A stretch of 64,000 nucleotides of DNA from Holophagales bacterium. GTDB taxonomy: Bacteria > Acidobacteriota > Thermoanaerobaculia > Multivoradales > Multivoraceae. The notes below the pieces were generated by a model. It made no database searches and had not been told where the DNA came from. It saw only the letters and a list, made by a program, of their open reading frames with translations. Shown here one piece after another: positions 31,142 to 40,208 of the stretch. How positions within the stretch are numbered: the stretch's first letter is position 1; the number at the start of each line of letters is the position of its first letter. The stretch lies in contig VYDI01000040.1 of assembly GCA_009843505.1 (NCBI GenBank), forward strand, positions 62,001-126,000. The letters run 5' to 3'. The position numbers and the translations under genes are program-made.

Positions 31142-32878
31142 CTACTCGCCGCCGCCTGACGAGATCATCAGCACCGAGCCCTGACGGTGCTCGGCGTGAC
31201 GGGACGGAGCGTTCGAGTTCGTGGTCCAGGCGTTGCCTTCCTCGTCGAACTCGATCTCGCGGGTGTAGGTGACCATCATCGGCATCCGGTACTCGACGAA
31301 CTTCTCCGTCTTCGGATCGAAGCGGAGCATCGAGTCGGTGCCGGTACCGGTGATCCACACCTCACCGTTCGTCGGATTGATGTTCAGCGCGTAGGGCAGC
31401 GAGTTCGGGCCGTGCGGCAGGTCATAGACCTTCCACTCTTCCGTTTCCTCGTTGAACGACGCGACATCACCCGAAGCCCAGCCCGGCACCCAGACGATGC
31501 CGTCGGGGGCCACGTGCAGACGGCGCGGGCCGTGCACGGGCGGCCGCCACTCGACGATCCGCTCCGGATCGCCGGCATCGAGCTGCGGACGGATCCGGCC
31601 GACGCGCTGACCATTCAGCTTGCTGTAGAAGACGTGGCCGTTCGGCGCCACGTCGATGCCGTACGGTGTCACGCCGCGGGACTCACCGCGGGCACCGCCG
31701 CCGCGGACCTGGTCCTTGGTCGGCAGCTTGTACTCGGTGACTTCCCACCGCTTGCCGTCCCAGGTCTCGGGATCGAGCGACATGACGCCAACGCCGTTCG
31801 GGCTTCCGGCGTCGGTCCACCAGAGGATCCCGTCAGGCGCGAAGCGCAGGGTGTGCGGGTAGCCGCCGCGCGGACGCGGAGCCGTGCGGCCGGAGCCAAG
31901 CCGCCATTCCTTGGTCTCGACGTCGAACTCACCCATCTGGCCCGAGTAGGCGAGGGTGACCCACATGTTGCCGTCCTCGGCCTTCTCGATGGAGTGGATG
32001 CCGGTCGTCGGACTGGACGGCGAGAGGTAGTCCTTGCCGCCGGGAACCGTGTAGAAGGCCCGCTCGCCGGTGACCGGGTCGAGGGTCTCGATCACGTCCT
32101 GGGCCATGTCGACGGTGTAGACGAGACCGTCGTCGCCCAGCTCGAGGTCGTGGATCACGGCGCCGGCCTGGTCACCCATCAGCCACTCGCGAACCTCGCC
32201 CTTGAGCGACTCGCCGGACGGCGCCTCAGGCGGCTCGAAGTTCGTCCAGTTCTCTTCCGCGTCGCGGCCGTAGACGTCCACGATCTTGTCGACCAGGATG
32301 TCCTGGGTGTGCTTGTACAGACCCTGGAAGCCGTCCATCCGGGTCAGCATGACTTCCCAGTCGACGGGCTCTTCGGGTGAACGGAAGCCGACGGTGCCGA
32401 CCTGGTGGCAGTAGGCGCACATCATCTTGAAGTTCAGCGCGTCCGCCTCGTCCTCCCACTCCATCATGTTCATCAGGTCGTGCGCCGGGCGCTGCGACTG
32501 CAGGGCCCAACCCTCGGCCTGGCGCAGGCGGACCTGAATCGGTGTCGGCTCGGTCGTTTCCTTGAGGTCCTTCCACTCGTCGAGCCAGCCGGTCAGGCGG
32601 ACGCGGAGCTTGTACTTGCCAGAGGGAACGGCGGGCAGCTTGTACGTGCCGTCGGGCTGGCTGTACACCGAGATGCTGCGCTGTTCGTCGGTCGAGAACA
32701 GCGACACGGTGGCGCCGCGAATCGGCTCACCGTCGTTGCCGACGATCGAGCCCGTGTAGACGGTCAGCGGTGCGTCGAGGTTGTTCGCGTTCGGGGCCGC
32801 CGCGACGGTCGCGGACGCGACGAGCGCGAGGACTGCGAAGCTGGTCATTGCGACCAGGGACGGAGCGGGTCGGGACAT
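31142..32878 (-). CDS. Exported carboxypeptidase-regulatory / CxxCH / beta-propeller protein (Vgb-like)
   Basis: A 578-residue exported protein. GGAGG lies five bases before ATG 32878; signal peptide 1-28. Residues about 38-120 form a carboxypeptidase-regulatory-like beta-sandwich (IVGNDGEPIRGATVSLFSTD, then QPDGTYKLPAVPSGKYKLRV). A single c-type heme-like motif, CAYCH, is at 154-158. From about 235 on come repeated propeller blades resembling virginiamycin B lyase/NHL proteins (HDLELGDDGLVYTVDMAQD, LRFAPDGILWWTDAGSPNG, LHVAPDGIVWVPGWASGD, LNINPTNGEVWITGTGTD). Such proteins are frequent in Acidobacteria and marine proteobacteria, usually near dehydrogenases; lyase activity is not shown. Two hairpins follow its stop. 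Confidence 0.85.
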   Translation of the reverse strand: MSRPAPSLVAMTSFAVLALVASATVAAAPNANNLDAPLTVYTGSIVGNDGEPIRGATVSLFSTDEQRSISVYSQPDGTYKLPAVPSGKYKLRVRLTGWLDEWKDLKETTEPTPIQVRLRQAEGWALQSQRPAHDLMNMMEWEDEADALNFKMMCAYCHQVGTVGFRSPEEPVDWEVMLTRMDGFQGLYKHTQDILVDKIVDVYGRDAEENWTNFEPPEAPSGESLKGEVREWLMGDQAGAVIHDLELGDDGLVYTVDMAQDVIETLDPVTGERAFYTVPGGKDYLSPSSPTTGIHSIEKAEDGNMWVTLAYSGQMGEFDVETKEWRLGSGRTAPRPRGGYPHTLRFAPDGILWWTDAGSPNGVGVMSLDPETWDGKRWEVTEYKLPTKDQVRGGGARGESRGVTPYGIDVAPNGHVFYSKLNGQRVGRIRPQLDAGDPERIVEWRPPVHGPRRLHVAPDGIVWVPGWASGDVASFNEETEEWKVYDLPHGPNSLPYALNINPTNGEVWITGTGTDSMLRFDPKTEKFVEYRMPMMVTYTREIEFDEEGNAWTTNSNAPSRHAEHRQGSVLMISSGGGE

Positions 32879-32995
32879 GGGACCTCCTGTGCCTTCTTGG
32901 GTGGCTTGGGGTGCAGTTGGGCCGGACTATACAAGAAGAAACCCCATCCGGATCCTCGAGGCGGCAGTGCCGGGACCCCGATGTAGTCTCCGCCG

Positions 32996-34438
32996 ATGCG
33001 GGAGCGTCCGGGGGCCGACCGTCTCGACCGCTTCGCCGAGAATCCGCGGCGAGCGCTGTGGCTATTGGCGATGCCGATCCTGATCGGCATGTCGATCCAG
33101 ACGCTCTACATGATCGTCGACATGTTCTTCGTCGGCCGGGTGAGCCCGGAGGCCCTGACCGCTCTCGCCTTCAACATGCCGCTCGTGTTCCTGGCGATGG
33201 GCGTGACCTTCGGCCTGGGCACCGGGATCACCGCGGTGATCGCGCAGGCGATCGGCGCACGCGACCGGGTCCGCGCCGACCGCGCCGCCGAGCACTCCGT
33301 ACTGATCGGCGCCCTGGTCGCCGCACTGACGACGGGTTCGGCGCTCGTTTTCGGCATCCCCCTGCTCCACGCGCTCGGTGTGCCGGCCGAACTCGTGCCC
33401 CAGGCCTGGAGCTACTTCCGCGTGCTGGCCTGCGGCTATCCCTTCATGATCCTGGCCGTCTTCTTCCGATCGATCCTCTCGGGTGAAGGCAACGTGAAGA
33501 CGCCGGTGATGGTCCAGGGCGCCGCCACCGTGCTGAACATCGCCCTCGACCCGCTGTTCATCTTCACCTTCGGCATGGGCGTGGCCGGCGCCGCCCTGGC
33601 GACGATCGTCAGCCAGGCGGCGGCCGCCGTGGTCTTCGTCTACCTGCTGTTCGTCGCCAAGCTCTCCTACGTCCGCTTCGACCTCGCGAACTTCCGCTAC
33701 GACAGCGCGATCATCCGCAGCATCTGCGTTATCGGCCTGCCCGCTTCCCTGTCCTTCCTGGTCATGTCGCTCGGCGGCGGCGTGCTTAACCGCATCCTGG
33801 TCGAGCACACGCCGGACGCGGTGGCCGCGCTCCAGATCGGCAGCCGCCTCGACCACGTCGTCATCCTGCCCCAGGTCGCGGTCGCTTCCGGCCTGGTGAC
33901 CCTGGTCGGCATGTTCTACGGCGCCCGCCGCGGCGATCTGCTGCGGGAGATCGTCAGCTACGCGATGGTGCGGACGATCCTGCTCAGCATCGCGATCGCC
34001 GTCGCGTTCTACGTGCTGGCCCCCGGCCTCGTCGCCTTCTTCACCGACAGTCCCGGCATCCACTCCCTGGGCGTCGACTACCTGCGGGTGGTCGTCTTCG
34101 CCTATCCCTTCATCGGCGTTTCCATCCTCACCGGCCGCAGCCTGCAGGGCCTCGGGCGCGGCTCCCCGGAACTCTGGCTGTCCCTGCTGCGGGTCATCCT
34201 GATCAGCGCTCCGCTCGCCTGGGCGGCGACGTTCTGGCTGCGCGGACCAGTGCAGTGGGTCTGGTACTCGTCCCTGATCGGCACTGTCATCTCCGCCTCG
34301 ATCGCCCTCGCCTGGCTCGCGGCCGGTCTGCGTCAGGCGATCGCCAGGATCGGTAGCGGCGAGTCACCGCTCGGCGCTCCCGCCGGCGCCGGAGAACTGC
34401 CAGTGGATAGCGCGGCCGAAGCGCCCGAACCCGCATGA
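32996..34438 (+). CDS. MATE-family efflux transporter
   Basis: A 480-residue inner-membrane protein with about twelve hydrophobic helices in two similar halves. The N-terminal half begins LLAMPILIGMSIQTLYMIVDMFFVGR, the usual MATE opening with its acidic residue in the first helix, and has GVTFGLGTGITAVIAQAIGA and the middle CGYPFMILAVFFRSILSGEG. It exports drugs or metabolites against Na+ or H+ flow. The tail after about 445 is a flexible Ala/Pro/Glu segment. Its TGA overlaps the ATG of the next gene by four bases. It is divergent from the beta-propeller gene with 117 bases between. Confidence 0.92.
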   Translation: MRERPGADRLDRFAENPRRALWLLAMPILIGMSIQTLYMIVDMFFVGRVSPEALTALAFNMPLVFLAMGVTFGLGTGITAVIAQAIGARDRVRADRAAEHSVLIGALVAALTTGSALVFGIPLLHALGVPAELVPQAWSYFRVLACGYPFMILAVFFRSILSGEGNVKTPVMVQGAATVLNIALDPLFIFTFGMGVAGAALATIVSQAAAAVVFVYLLFVAKLSYVRFDLANFRYDSAIIRSICVIGLPASLSFLVMSLGGGVLNRILVEHTPDAVAALQIGSRLDHVVILPQVAVASGLVTLVGMFYGARRGDLLREIVSYAMVRTILLSIAIAVAFYVLAPGLVAFFTDSPGIHSLGVDYLRVVVFAYPFIGVSILTGRSLQGLGRGSPELWLSLLRVILISAPLAWAATFWLRGPVQWVWYSSLIGTVISASIALAWLAAGLRQAIARIGSGESPLGAPAGAGELPVDSAAEAPEPA

Positions 34439-35067
34439 GTCGAGCCTTGCTCTGCGCCGCCGTCCTGTGGTGCGCGGCCCTGATTGCCGGAGCCGCGACC
34501 GCCCAGGGCTGCCCCGGCCCCGAGCTCCACGGCCTCTTCCCCCAGGACATCTACGTCTTCCGCGGCTTCGTGACCGAAGCAGCCGCGCTGCCGCTGGGAG
34601 ACGACGGCGCCTTCCAGCTCGAGGTCCAGGTCGAAGAGGCCGTTCACCTGCCCCGCTCCCGCTCGCGCTACGCGGTGACCGTCGAGACAACGGAAGAGAA
34701 CTGCGCGAAGCGGCCGCTCACGGCGCGAGAACTGCGCGACCGCTTCGCCGTCGGCGACGAAGTGAAGATCGTCGCCCATGAAGAGCCCGGCTCGACGCGG
34801 TCGCTGGTCGCGCCGTACCACCGGGTCGCCCTGGTCATGGCGGAAGCCGGGGAGAGCGACCTGATCAAGAACGACTTCGACTACTACGACGCCCTGCTCG
34901 AACTCGACGCCCGCTTCGCGGACACCGACAAGTTCTCACTCGTTTCCCAGATGGGCCGTTACCTGGCTTCGAGGGACGACTTCAGGCGATTGCTCGAGGA
35001 GCAGATCCAGGAGCGGCGCTACCGGCGTCAGTTGCTCGATCTCTACGACGCGCTCAGGGAGCCCTAG
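34435..35067 (+). CDS. Exported protein of unknown function
   Basis: A 210-residue protein with a signal peptide (LLCAAVLWCAALIAGAATAQ). I do not recognise the family. The mature part starts GCPGPELHGLFPQDIYVFRG, runs through a beta-rich region (FQLEVQVEEAVHLPRSR, YAVTVETTEENC) and ends in an acidic/basic helical segment (YLASRDDFRRLLEEQIQERRYRRQLLDLYDAL) that may form a coiled coil. The first half has a TIMP/OB-like feel, but this is weak. ATG 34435 overlaps the MATE stop (ATGA), so it is co-translated with the exporter. It is convergent with the GNAT gene four bases further on. Confidence 0.75.
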   Translation: MSRALLCAAVLWCAALIAGAATAQGCPGPELHGLFPQDIYVFRGFVTEAAALPLGDDGAFQLEVQVEEAVHLPRSRSRYAVTVETTEENCAKRPLTARELRDRFAVGDEVKIVAHEEPGSTRSLVAPYHRVALVMAEAGESDLIKNDFDYYDALLELDARFADTDKFSLVSQMGRYLASRDDFRRLLEEQIQERRYRRQLLDLYDALREP

Positions 35068-35071
35068 CGGC

Positions 35072-35569
35072 CTATCCCAAGAGCGCCAGATCGCGCTCCA
35101 TGATCTCGAAGTGGACGGGCCGAAGGGGCTTTCTCGTCGGCGGCGGGTTGACGGCCTCGAACGGCTCCTTCCGGACCACCCGGTATCCCCGCCGGCCGTA
35201 CCAGGCCAGCAACTCCGGCCGGCTGCTGAGCACCCAGAGCTGGCAAACGCTGCAGCCTGCTTCCTGCAACCAGCCCTCGGCCGCCGCCATCAGGTCGCGG
35301 CCCAGCCCCAGGCTCTGCCGCGCCGACGCGACGGACACCAGACCCAGGTAGCCGGTCTCGCCACGCAACTCGACATAGACGCAGCCGGCCAGCCCGCCGG
35401 CGCTCTCGTCGCACACGAGGAATGAACCGCGCTCAAGGCGGCCCATCACGTCCGGCAGCGCGATCCGTTCGCCCGTCAGCACGTCCGCCTCCACTTCGAA
35501 CGCGTCGTTGACGAGCGCCACGATCGCCGGGGCGTCAGCGGCGGAGGCGTAGCGCCAGGTGAATGCCAT
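35072..35569 (-). CDS. GNAT-family N-acetyltransferase
   Basis: A 165-residue acetyltransferase starting at ATG 35569 (MAFTWRYASAADAP); a longer frame to 35617 adds a leader without family similarity. The acetyl-CoA pocket is ARQSLGLGRDLMAAAEGWL, the QxxGxG/A-type loop, preceded by the strand GYLGLVSV and followed by LLAWYGRRGYRVVRKEPFE, the usual C-terminal GNAT motif. The substrate is unknown. It is convergent with the exported protein and divergent from the biotin-dependent carboxylase. Confidence 0.85.
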   Translation of the reverse strand: MAFTWRYASAADAPAIVALVNDAFEVEADVLTGERIALPDVMGRLERGSFLVCDESAGGLAGCVYVELRGETGYLGLVSVASARQSLGLGRDLMAAAEGWLQEAGCSVCQLWVLSSRPELLAWYGRRGYRVVRKEPFEAVNPPPTRKPLRPVHFEIMERDLALLG

Positions 35570-35637
35570 GGCGCGGGATGCTAGCCCGCCGCCTGTATCC
35601 TCCTGTCCCCTCCTCACCTCCTTGGGGATCAGCTCAC

Positions 35638-38600
35638 ATGCCCAACCTCGGCACCGAATCCAGGCTCGAGAGGGTCCTGATCAGCAACCGCGGCGAGATC
35701 GCCATCCGGATCGCCAAGGCGGCGGAGGCCCTGAACATCGAGTCGGTCGGCGTCTATCCGGCGGCCGACTCGCTGTCGCTCCACACGCGGCTGACGACGG
35801 AAGCGCTGCAGATCGGCAACGGCGTCGCCGACGATCCCGTCGCCGCCTATCTCGACGCCGAGGATCTGGTCGCCGCCGCCCTTGCCAGCGGCTGCGACTG
35901 CGTCCATCCCGGCTACGGATTCCTGGCCGAGAACGCGGACTTCGCCGAGCGCTGCGCCGCGGCCGGCCTCGTCTTCGTCGGCCCGCCGCCGGCCGTCCTC
36001 TCCCTGTTCGGCGACAAGGTGCGCGCGCGCCAGCTCGCGGCTTCGCTCGATATCCCGGTCGTTCCCGGCAGCGACGGACCGGTGGAATCCGCGGACGAGG
36101 GCGCCGCGCTCGCGGATCTGCTCGGCTATCCCGTGATGCTCAAGGCGGCGGCCGGAGGGGGTGGCCGCGGCATGCGCACGGTGCGCTCCAGGGATGCGAT
36201 GGACGGAGCTTTCGAGCGGTGCCGAAGCGAAGCGGCGGCCGCGTTCGGCGATGGCGCGCTGTTCGTCGAGAAGCTGATCGAGCGCCCGCGGCACATCGAG
36301 GTCCAGGTCCTCGCCGACGCGAACGGCAACGCCGTCCACCTGCACGAGCGGGACTGCTCCGTTCAGTTGCGCAACCAGAAAGTGATCGAGACGGCCCCCG
36401 CGCCCGGCCTGGACGGCGATCTGCGCGACCGCCTCCTCGCCGACGCGGTCAGGCTGATGGAGGCCGCCGCCTACGTCAACGCCGGCACCGTCGAGTTCCT
36501 GGTCGTCCCCGAGAGCGGCGAGCACTTCTTCATCGAGTGCAATGCCCGCATCCAGGTCGAGCACACGGTCACCGAGCAGGTCACCGGTTTCGACCTCGTG
36601 GAGGCCCAGTTCCGGATCGCCGCTGGAGCCAACCTCGACTCCCTGGGCCTCGGCGACCAGACGGCGGTCGGTGAACCGCGGGGTTTCGCCGTCCAGGCCC
36701 GCGTGGTCGCCCGCGGCGCCGGAACGCTGAGCGCGTACAAGGAACCCGCCGGACCCGGCGTGCGGGTCGACGGTTGCGGCTACGTCGGCTACTCGCCGCC
36801 GCCCCAGTTCGATCCTCTGCTCGCCAAGGTGACGGCCACGAGTTCTTCCTCGTTCGGCCCCGGCGCCGCGTCCTTCACCGCCGCCGTCGAGCGCACGCGG
36901 CGCGCGGTCTCGGAGTTCCACGTCGGCGGACTCGCCACGAACCTCGACCAGCTCAAGGCCATCCTCGCCCATCCCTCCGTCCGCGCCGGTGACGCCCGGA
37001 CCACGCTCCTGGAGGAGAACCCGGAGCTACTCTCGGCCGACGCCGGCATCGCGGCCGCCAACGGCGCCATGACCCTGCTGCGGCAACAGGCGACCGTGAT
37101 GGGTCTCTCCGTCGCGAGCGGCGCGGGCACGCAGCCGGCGACGAGAACGACATCCGCCGAACTCGACGTAGAACCCGGTCAGCAAGGCGTCGCCTGCCCG
37201 ATGGCCGGCTCGGTCCTCGAGGTGCGCGCGGCGGAGGGCGAGCAGGTCGCCGCCGGCGAGACGCTGCTCGTCGTCAGCGCGATGAAGATGGAGTCCGCCG
37301 TCGCGTCGCCCTGCGATGGCCGGGTGGCCGCCCTCCAGCCGCTGCAACCGGGCGACACGGTGGAGGCCGGCCAGGTCGTCGCGGTGATCGCGCCCGCCAG
37401 GGAAGCTACGGGCGAAGCGGTGGCCGACCAACGGGACGACACCTGGGCGCCGATGCTCGAAGACGTGGCCACGATGCAGGCCCTGGCCCTCGAGCGCCTC
37501 GCCCCGGGCTCCGACGATCCCGGAGTCGTTCGCCAGCGCAGCCGCGGCAAGCTGACCTGCCGGGAACGAATCGACCTCCTGCTCGACGAAGACTCCTTCC
37601 ACGAGATCGGCAGCATCGCGGGTTTCGCGTCCTACGACGAGGCCGGCGCGATCACGGCCTTCACGCCGGCCAACCACGTCGGCGGATGGGGCCGGATCGA
37701 AGGCCGCACCGCGGTCGTCTGCGCCGACGACTTCACTTCCCGGGGCGGCCACGCGGACGGCGCGATCGGTGCCAAGAGCAGCTACCTCGACCGTCTGGCC
37801 CTCGAGATGCGCGCGCCCTCGATCCGACTGCTCGACGGCTCGTCGGGCGGCGGCAGCGTCGCCGCGATGGTGCCGCAGCAACAGAAGGAGGGCGAGAGCA
37901 AGGCGAAGGAGAGCCGCGGCGCGATCAAGGCCGGCCGGCCCCGGGTCGCCGGCGGCGGCGGCTCCTTCCTGCCCGGCCACCTCGGCAGCACGATGTACAC
38001 CGAGCAACTGGGCACCGTGCCGGTCGTCAACGTCCTGCTCGGCAGCGTCGTCGGCATCGGCGCCGCCAAGGCGGTGCTCGGCCACTTCTCCGTCATGGTG
38101 CGCGACATCGCGCAACTGTTCGTCGCCGGCCCGCCGGTAGTACGCCCCGCGATGGGCTACGACATCACCAAGGAGGACCTGGGCGGCTGGCACATCCACT
38201 GCCGCAACGGCTCGGTTGACAACCTGGCGGAGACCGAGGAGGAGGCGATGCTCCTCACCCGGCGCTTCCTCTCCTACCTGCCCTCCTCCGTCTTCGAGCC
38301 TCCCCCGACCACGGCGCCGGACCCGAACGACCCGCCCGACCGGCGCGACGAAGAGCTGTTCAACCTGATCCCGCGCAAGCGCACGGCTACCTTCGACGTC
38401 CGCCGCGCGATCCGCCTGATGGCCGACCAGGACTCGTTCTTCGAAATCGGTCCGCTATGGGGCACCGACCAGGTCACCGGGTTCGTGAGATTCGCCGGCC
38501 GTCCCATGGGAGTCATCGCCTCGGACAGCCAGCACGCCAACGGCGGCGCGCTCACCGCCGACGGCTGCCGCAAGCTGATCCGCCACCTCGACCTCTGCGA

Positions 38601-39102
38601 CCTCTTCCACCTGCCGGTCCTCAACCTCGTCGACAACCCCGGTTTCGCCGTGGGCCTCGAACACGAGATCACCGGCACGATCCGCTGGGGCGGCCAGTGG
38701 ATGATCGCCTTCGCCCAGGCCACCGTCCCCGTCTTCACCGTCATCATGCGCCGCAGCTTCGGCGTCGCCGGCAACAACTACGCGACCCCACGGGCCCAAC
38801 CCTCCATGCGCGTCGTCTGGCCGGCGGCCGACACCGGCGGCATCCCGCCCGAAGGCGGCATCGAAGCCGCCTACAAGCGCCAGCTCGCCCAGGCCGAAGA
38901 CCCGAAGGCCTTCCGGGAAGAACTGATGGCCCGCATCGAAAGCGCCCGCGGCCCCGTCGGCCCCCTCTCCCGCTTCCAGGTCGAAGAGATGATCGACCCC
39001 CGCGACACCCGCGCCCTCATCTGCGAGTGGCTCGACATGGCGTGGAACATCGTCTCGCAGCCGGCGCGGCTCAAGCCGCGGGCAACGCAGTTCCGGCCCT
39101 GA
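35638..39102 (+). CDS. Single-chain biotin-dependent acyl-CoA carboxylase (BC-BCCP-CT)
   Basis: A 1154-residue fusion. Residues 10-450 are biotin carboxylase: VLISNRGEIAIRI, HPGYGFLAEN, the ATP-grasp loop GGGGRGMR at 173-180 and IECNARIQVEHTVTE at 299-313. Residues about 520-590 are a biotinyl domain with the target lysine K550 in SAMKMES. From about 600 to the end are both carboxyltransferase halves, with GGGSVAAMVPQQQK, GHFSVMVRDIAQLFVAGPPVV, LVDNPGFAVGLEHE and a closing GPLSRFQVEEMIDPRDTR. It should carboxylate acetyl-, propionyl- or a longer acyl-CoA; which one is unclear. ATG 35638 has GGGGA upstream; earlier frame is spurious. A repeat element follows its stop by 24 bases. Confidence 0.93.
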   Translation: MPNLGTESRLERVLISNRGEIAIRIAKAAEALNIESVGVYPAADSLSLHTRLTTEALQIGNGVADDPVAAYLDAEDLVAAALASGCDCVHPGYGFLAENADFAERCAAAGLVFVGPPPAVLSLFGDKVRARQLAASLDIPVVPGSDGPVESADEGAALADLLGYPVMLKAAAGGGGRGMRTVRSRDAMDGAFERCRSEAAAAFGDGALFVEKLIERPRHIEVQVLADANGNAVHLHERDCSVQLRNQKVIETAPAPGLDGDLRDRLLADAVRLMEAAAYVNAGTVEFLVVPESGEHFFIECNARIQVEHTVTEQVTGFDLVEAQFRIAAGANLDSLGLGDQTAVGEPRGFAVQARVVARGAGTLSAYKEPAGPGVRVDGCGYVGYSPPPQFDPLLAKVTATSSSSFGPGAASFTAAVERTRRAVSEFHVGGLATNLDQLKAILAHPSVRAGDARTTLLEENPELLSADAGIAAANGAMTLLRQQATVMGLSVASGAGTQPATRTTSAELDVEPGQQGVACPMAGSVLEVRAAEGEQVAAGETLLVVSAMKMESAVASPCDGRVAALQPLQPGDTVEAGQVVAVIAPAREATGEAVADQRDDTWAPMLEDVATMQALALERLAPGSDDPGVVRQRSRGKLTCRERIDLLLDEDSFHEIGSIAGFASYDEAGAITAFTPANHVGGWGRIEGRTAVVCADDFTSRGGHADGAIGAKSSYLDRLALEMRAPSIRLLDGSSGGGSVAAMVPQQQKEGESKAKESRGAIKAGRPRVAGGGGSFLPGHLGSTMYTEQLGTVPVVNVLLGSVVGIGAAKAVLGHFSVMVRDIAQLFVAGPPVVRPAMGYDITKEDLGGWHIHCRNGSVDNLAETEEEAMLLTRRFLSYLPSSVFEPPPTTAPDPNDPPDRRDEELFNLIPRKRTATFDVRRAIRLMADQDSFFEIGPLWGTDQVTGFVRFAGRPMGVIASDSQHANGGALTADGCRKLIRHLDLCDLFHLPVLNLVDNPGFAVGLEHEITGTIRWGGQWMIAFAQATVPVFTVIMRRSFGVAGNNYATPRAQPSMRVVWPAADTGGIPPEGGIEAAYKRQLAQAEDPKAFREELMARIESARGPVGPLSRFQVEEMIDPRDTRALICEWLDMAWNIVSQPARLKPRATQFRP

Positions 39103-39126
39103 CGACGACGGCGCCGGTCACACCCG

Positions 39127-39300
39127 CCTGAACCGGGCCGAGGGGGAGGGTCCCAGGGGACGCTCACCCCTTCTTGGGGGATGTGAGGGTGGGGGTTCGC
39201 TTCGGTCGGCTTCGCTCCGGTAGGACGTCAGCTACTGAGAGGACATCGGCAGTCGCTCGCCTCCAGCCCCCTGGGACCCTCCCCCTCGGCCCGGTTCAGG
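39127..39300 (+). repeat. Long inverted-repeat element, copy C
   Basis: Arms 39127-39159 and 39268-39300 are perfectly complementary over 33 bp. The 108-base core carries ACGCTCACCCCTTCTTGG, GGGGTTCGCTTCGGTCG, CGCTCCGGT and CATCGGCAGTCGCT, shared in order with copy B and partly with copy A. It begins 24 bases after the carboxylase stop and is in sense with it. It marks the left edge of the defence island. The gene-free stretch 39103-39638 holds this element and one small membrane-protein frame. Confidence 0.9.
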
Positions 39301-39380
39301 CTGGAGGACTTCAGCCCGATGCCACGACGCGCCAGTGCCGGTGCGCCGGCCTTCTGGCCGGCATCCGCCCGCAGTAGCAG

Positions 39381-39524
39381 TTAGCGGCGACGCTCCGATT
39401 CAACAGCGTCCAGAAAGTCGGCGGTGGCACGGATGAAGAACCGCGCGACAAGGTCGCCCACGACCCAAGCGCCTACAACCAGCAGTGCGATGAAGGCCGA
39501 CAAGGCAACCAGCACTTCCAACAT
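39381..39524 (-). CDS. Small single-pass membrane protein, 47 residues
   Basis: ATG 39524..39522 opens a 47-residue frame ending TAA. It has one clear hydrophobic helix (MLEVLVALSAFIALLVVGAWV) followed by a basic and then amphipathic tail (DLVARFFIRATADFLDAVES) ending in ERRR. The ribosome site is weak. The membrane helix followed by a charged helix is typical of real small membrane proteins, but the length is short and there is no homologue in view. It sits between the repeat element and the methyltransferase, on the opposite strand. Confidence 0.45.
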   Translation of the reverse strand: MLEVLVALSAFIALLVVGAWVVGDLVARFFIRATADFLDAVESERRR

Positions 39525-39638
39525 GGTCTTCGGAGTCTACCTAGGGCGAGCCCAGTCGCCGGCGCGTCCCGTAACATGCCAGGAACCAAACCACTTCTGA
39601 AGCCGTCCCGTAGCCGAATCCCGAAGTACACTCGCGGA

Positions 39639-40208
39639 ATGCGCTTCCCCCAGCTTCCCCGCAAGCGCTACGGCATCGTGTACGCGGACCCGCCCTGGGA
39701 CTACAAAGGCCAGCTACAGCACGCCGGTCCTGCAAGCGGGGACACCGGGGGCGCCGTACGGCACTACCCCACCGTAACGCTCGGGGACCTAACGACCTTG
39801 CCCGTGTCGGACATCGCCGCCGACGACTGCCTGCTGTTCCTTTGGGCGACCAACCCGCACCTCGACCAGGCCATCGACCTCGGCAAGGCCTGGGGCTTCG
39901 CTTGGGCGACCGTGGCCTTCGTCTGGGACAAAGAGCGAGTCAACCCCGGCTTCTACACGATGAGCCAGTGCGAACTCTGCCTCGTGTTCAAGCGAGGCCG
40001 TATTCCCAAGCCCCGCGGCGCCAGGAATGTCCGGCAACTCGTCACGGCGAAACGCCGAGAGCACTCCCGCAAACCCGAGGAAGTCCGCAGGCGAATCGAC
40101 GCCATGTTCCCGACACTTCCGAAGCTGGAACTGTTCGCCCGTCCGGAGATAGACCTGTTTGGCGACGGAGTGCCGAACGGTTGGGATGCTTGGGGATTGG
40201 ACGCATGA
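39639..40208 (+). CDS. MT-A70-family adenine methyltransferase (M.MunI-like)
   Basis: A 189-residue N6-adenine methyltransferase. The catalytic DPPW is at 17-20 in YGIVYADPPWDYKG; LFLWATNPHLDQAIDLGKAWGF and the closing KLELFARPEIDLFGDGVPNGWDAWGL are standard MT-A70 segments. ATG 39639 places the catalytic motif at the usual distance from the start; ATG 39576 is an in-frame alternative. Its stop overlaps the next gene's ATG by four bases (ATGA). That next gene encodes an EcoRI/MunI-like nuclease. M.MunI is a known MT-A70 member paired with a nuclease of that type, so this is most likely the protecting methylase of a type II restriction-modification pair. Confidence 0.9.
   Translation: MRFPQLPRKRYGIVYADPPWDYKGQLQHAGPASGDTGGAVRHYPTVTLGDLTTLPVSDIAADDCLLFLWATNPHLDQAIDLGKAWGFAWATVAFVWDKERVNPGFYTMSQCELCLVFKRGRIPKPRGARNVRQLVTAKRREHSRKPEEVRRRIDAMFPTLPKLELFARPEIDLFGDGVPNGWDAWGLDA

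Noticed and set aside
39127..39300. Integron attC site
   Set aside because: The position after a stop codon and the palindromic form fit, but the ends do not show RYYYAAC and GTTRRRY boxes, no integrase is present, and the long conserved loop is not attC-like.
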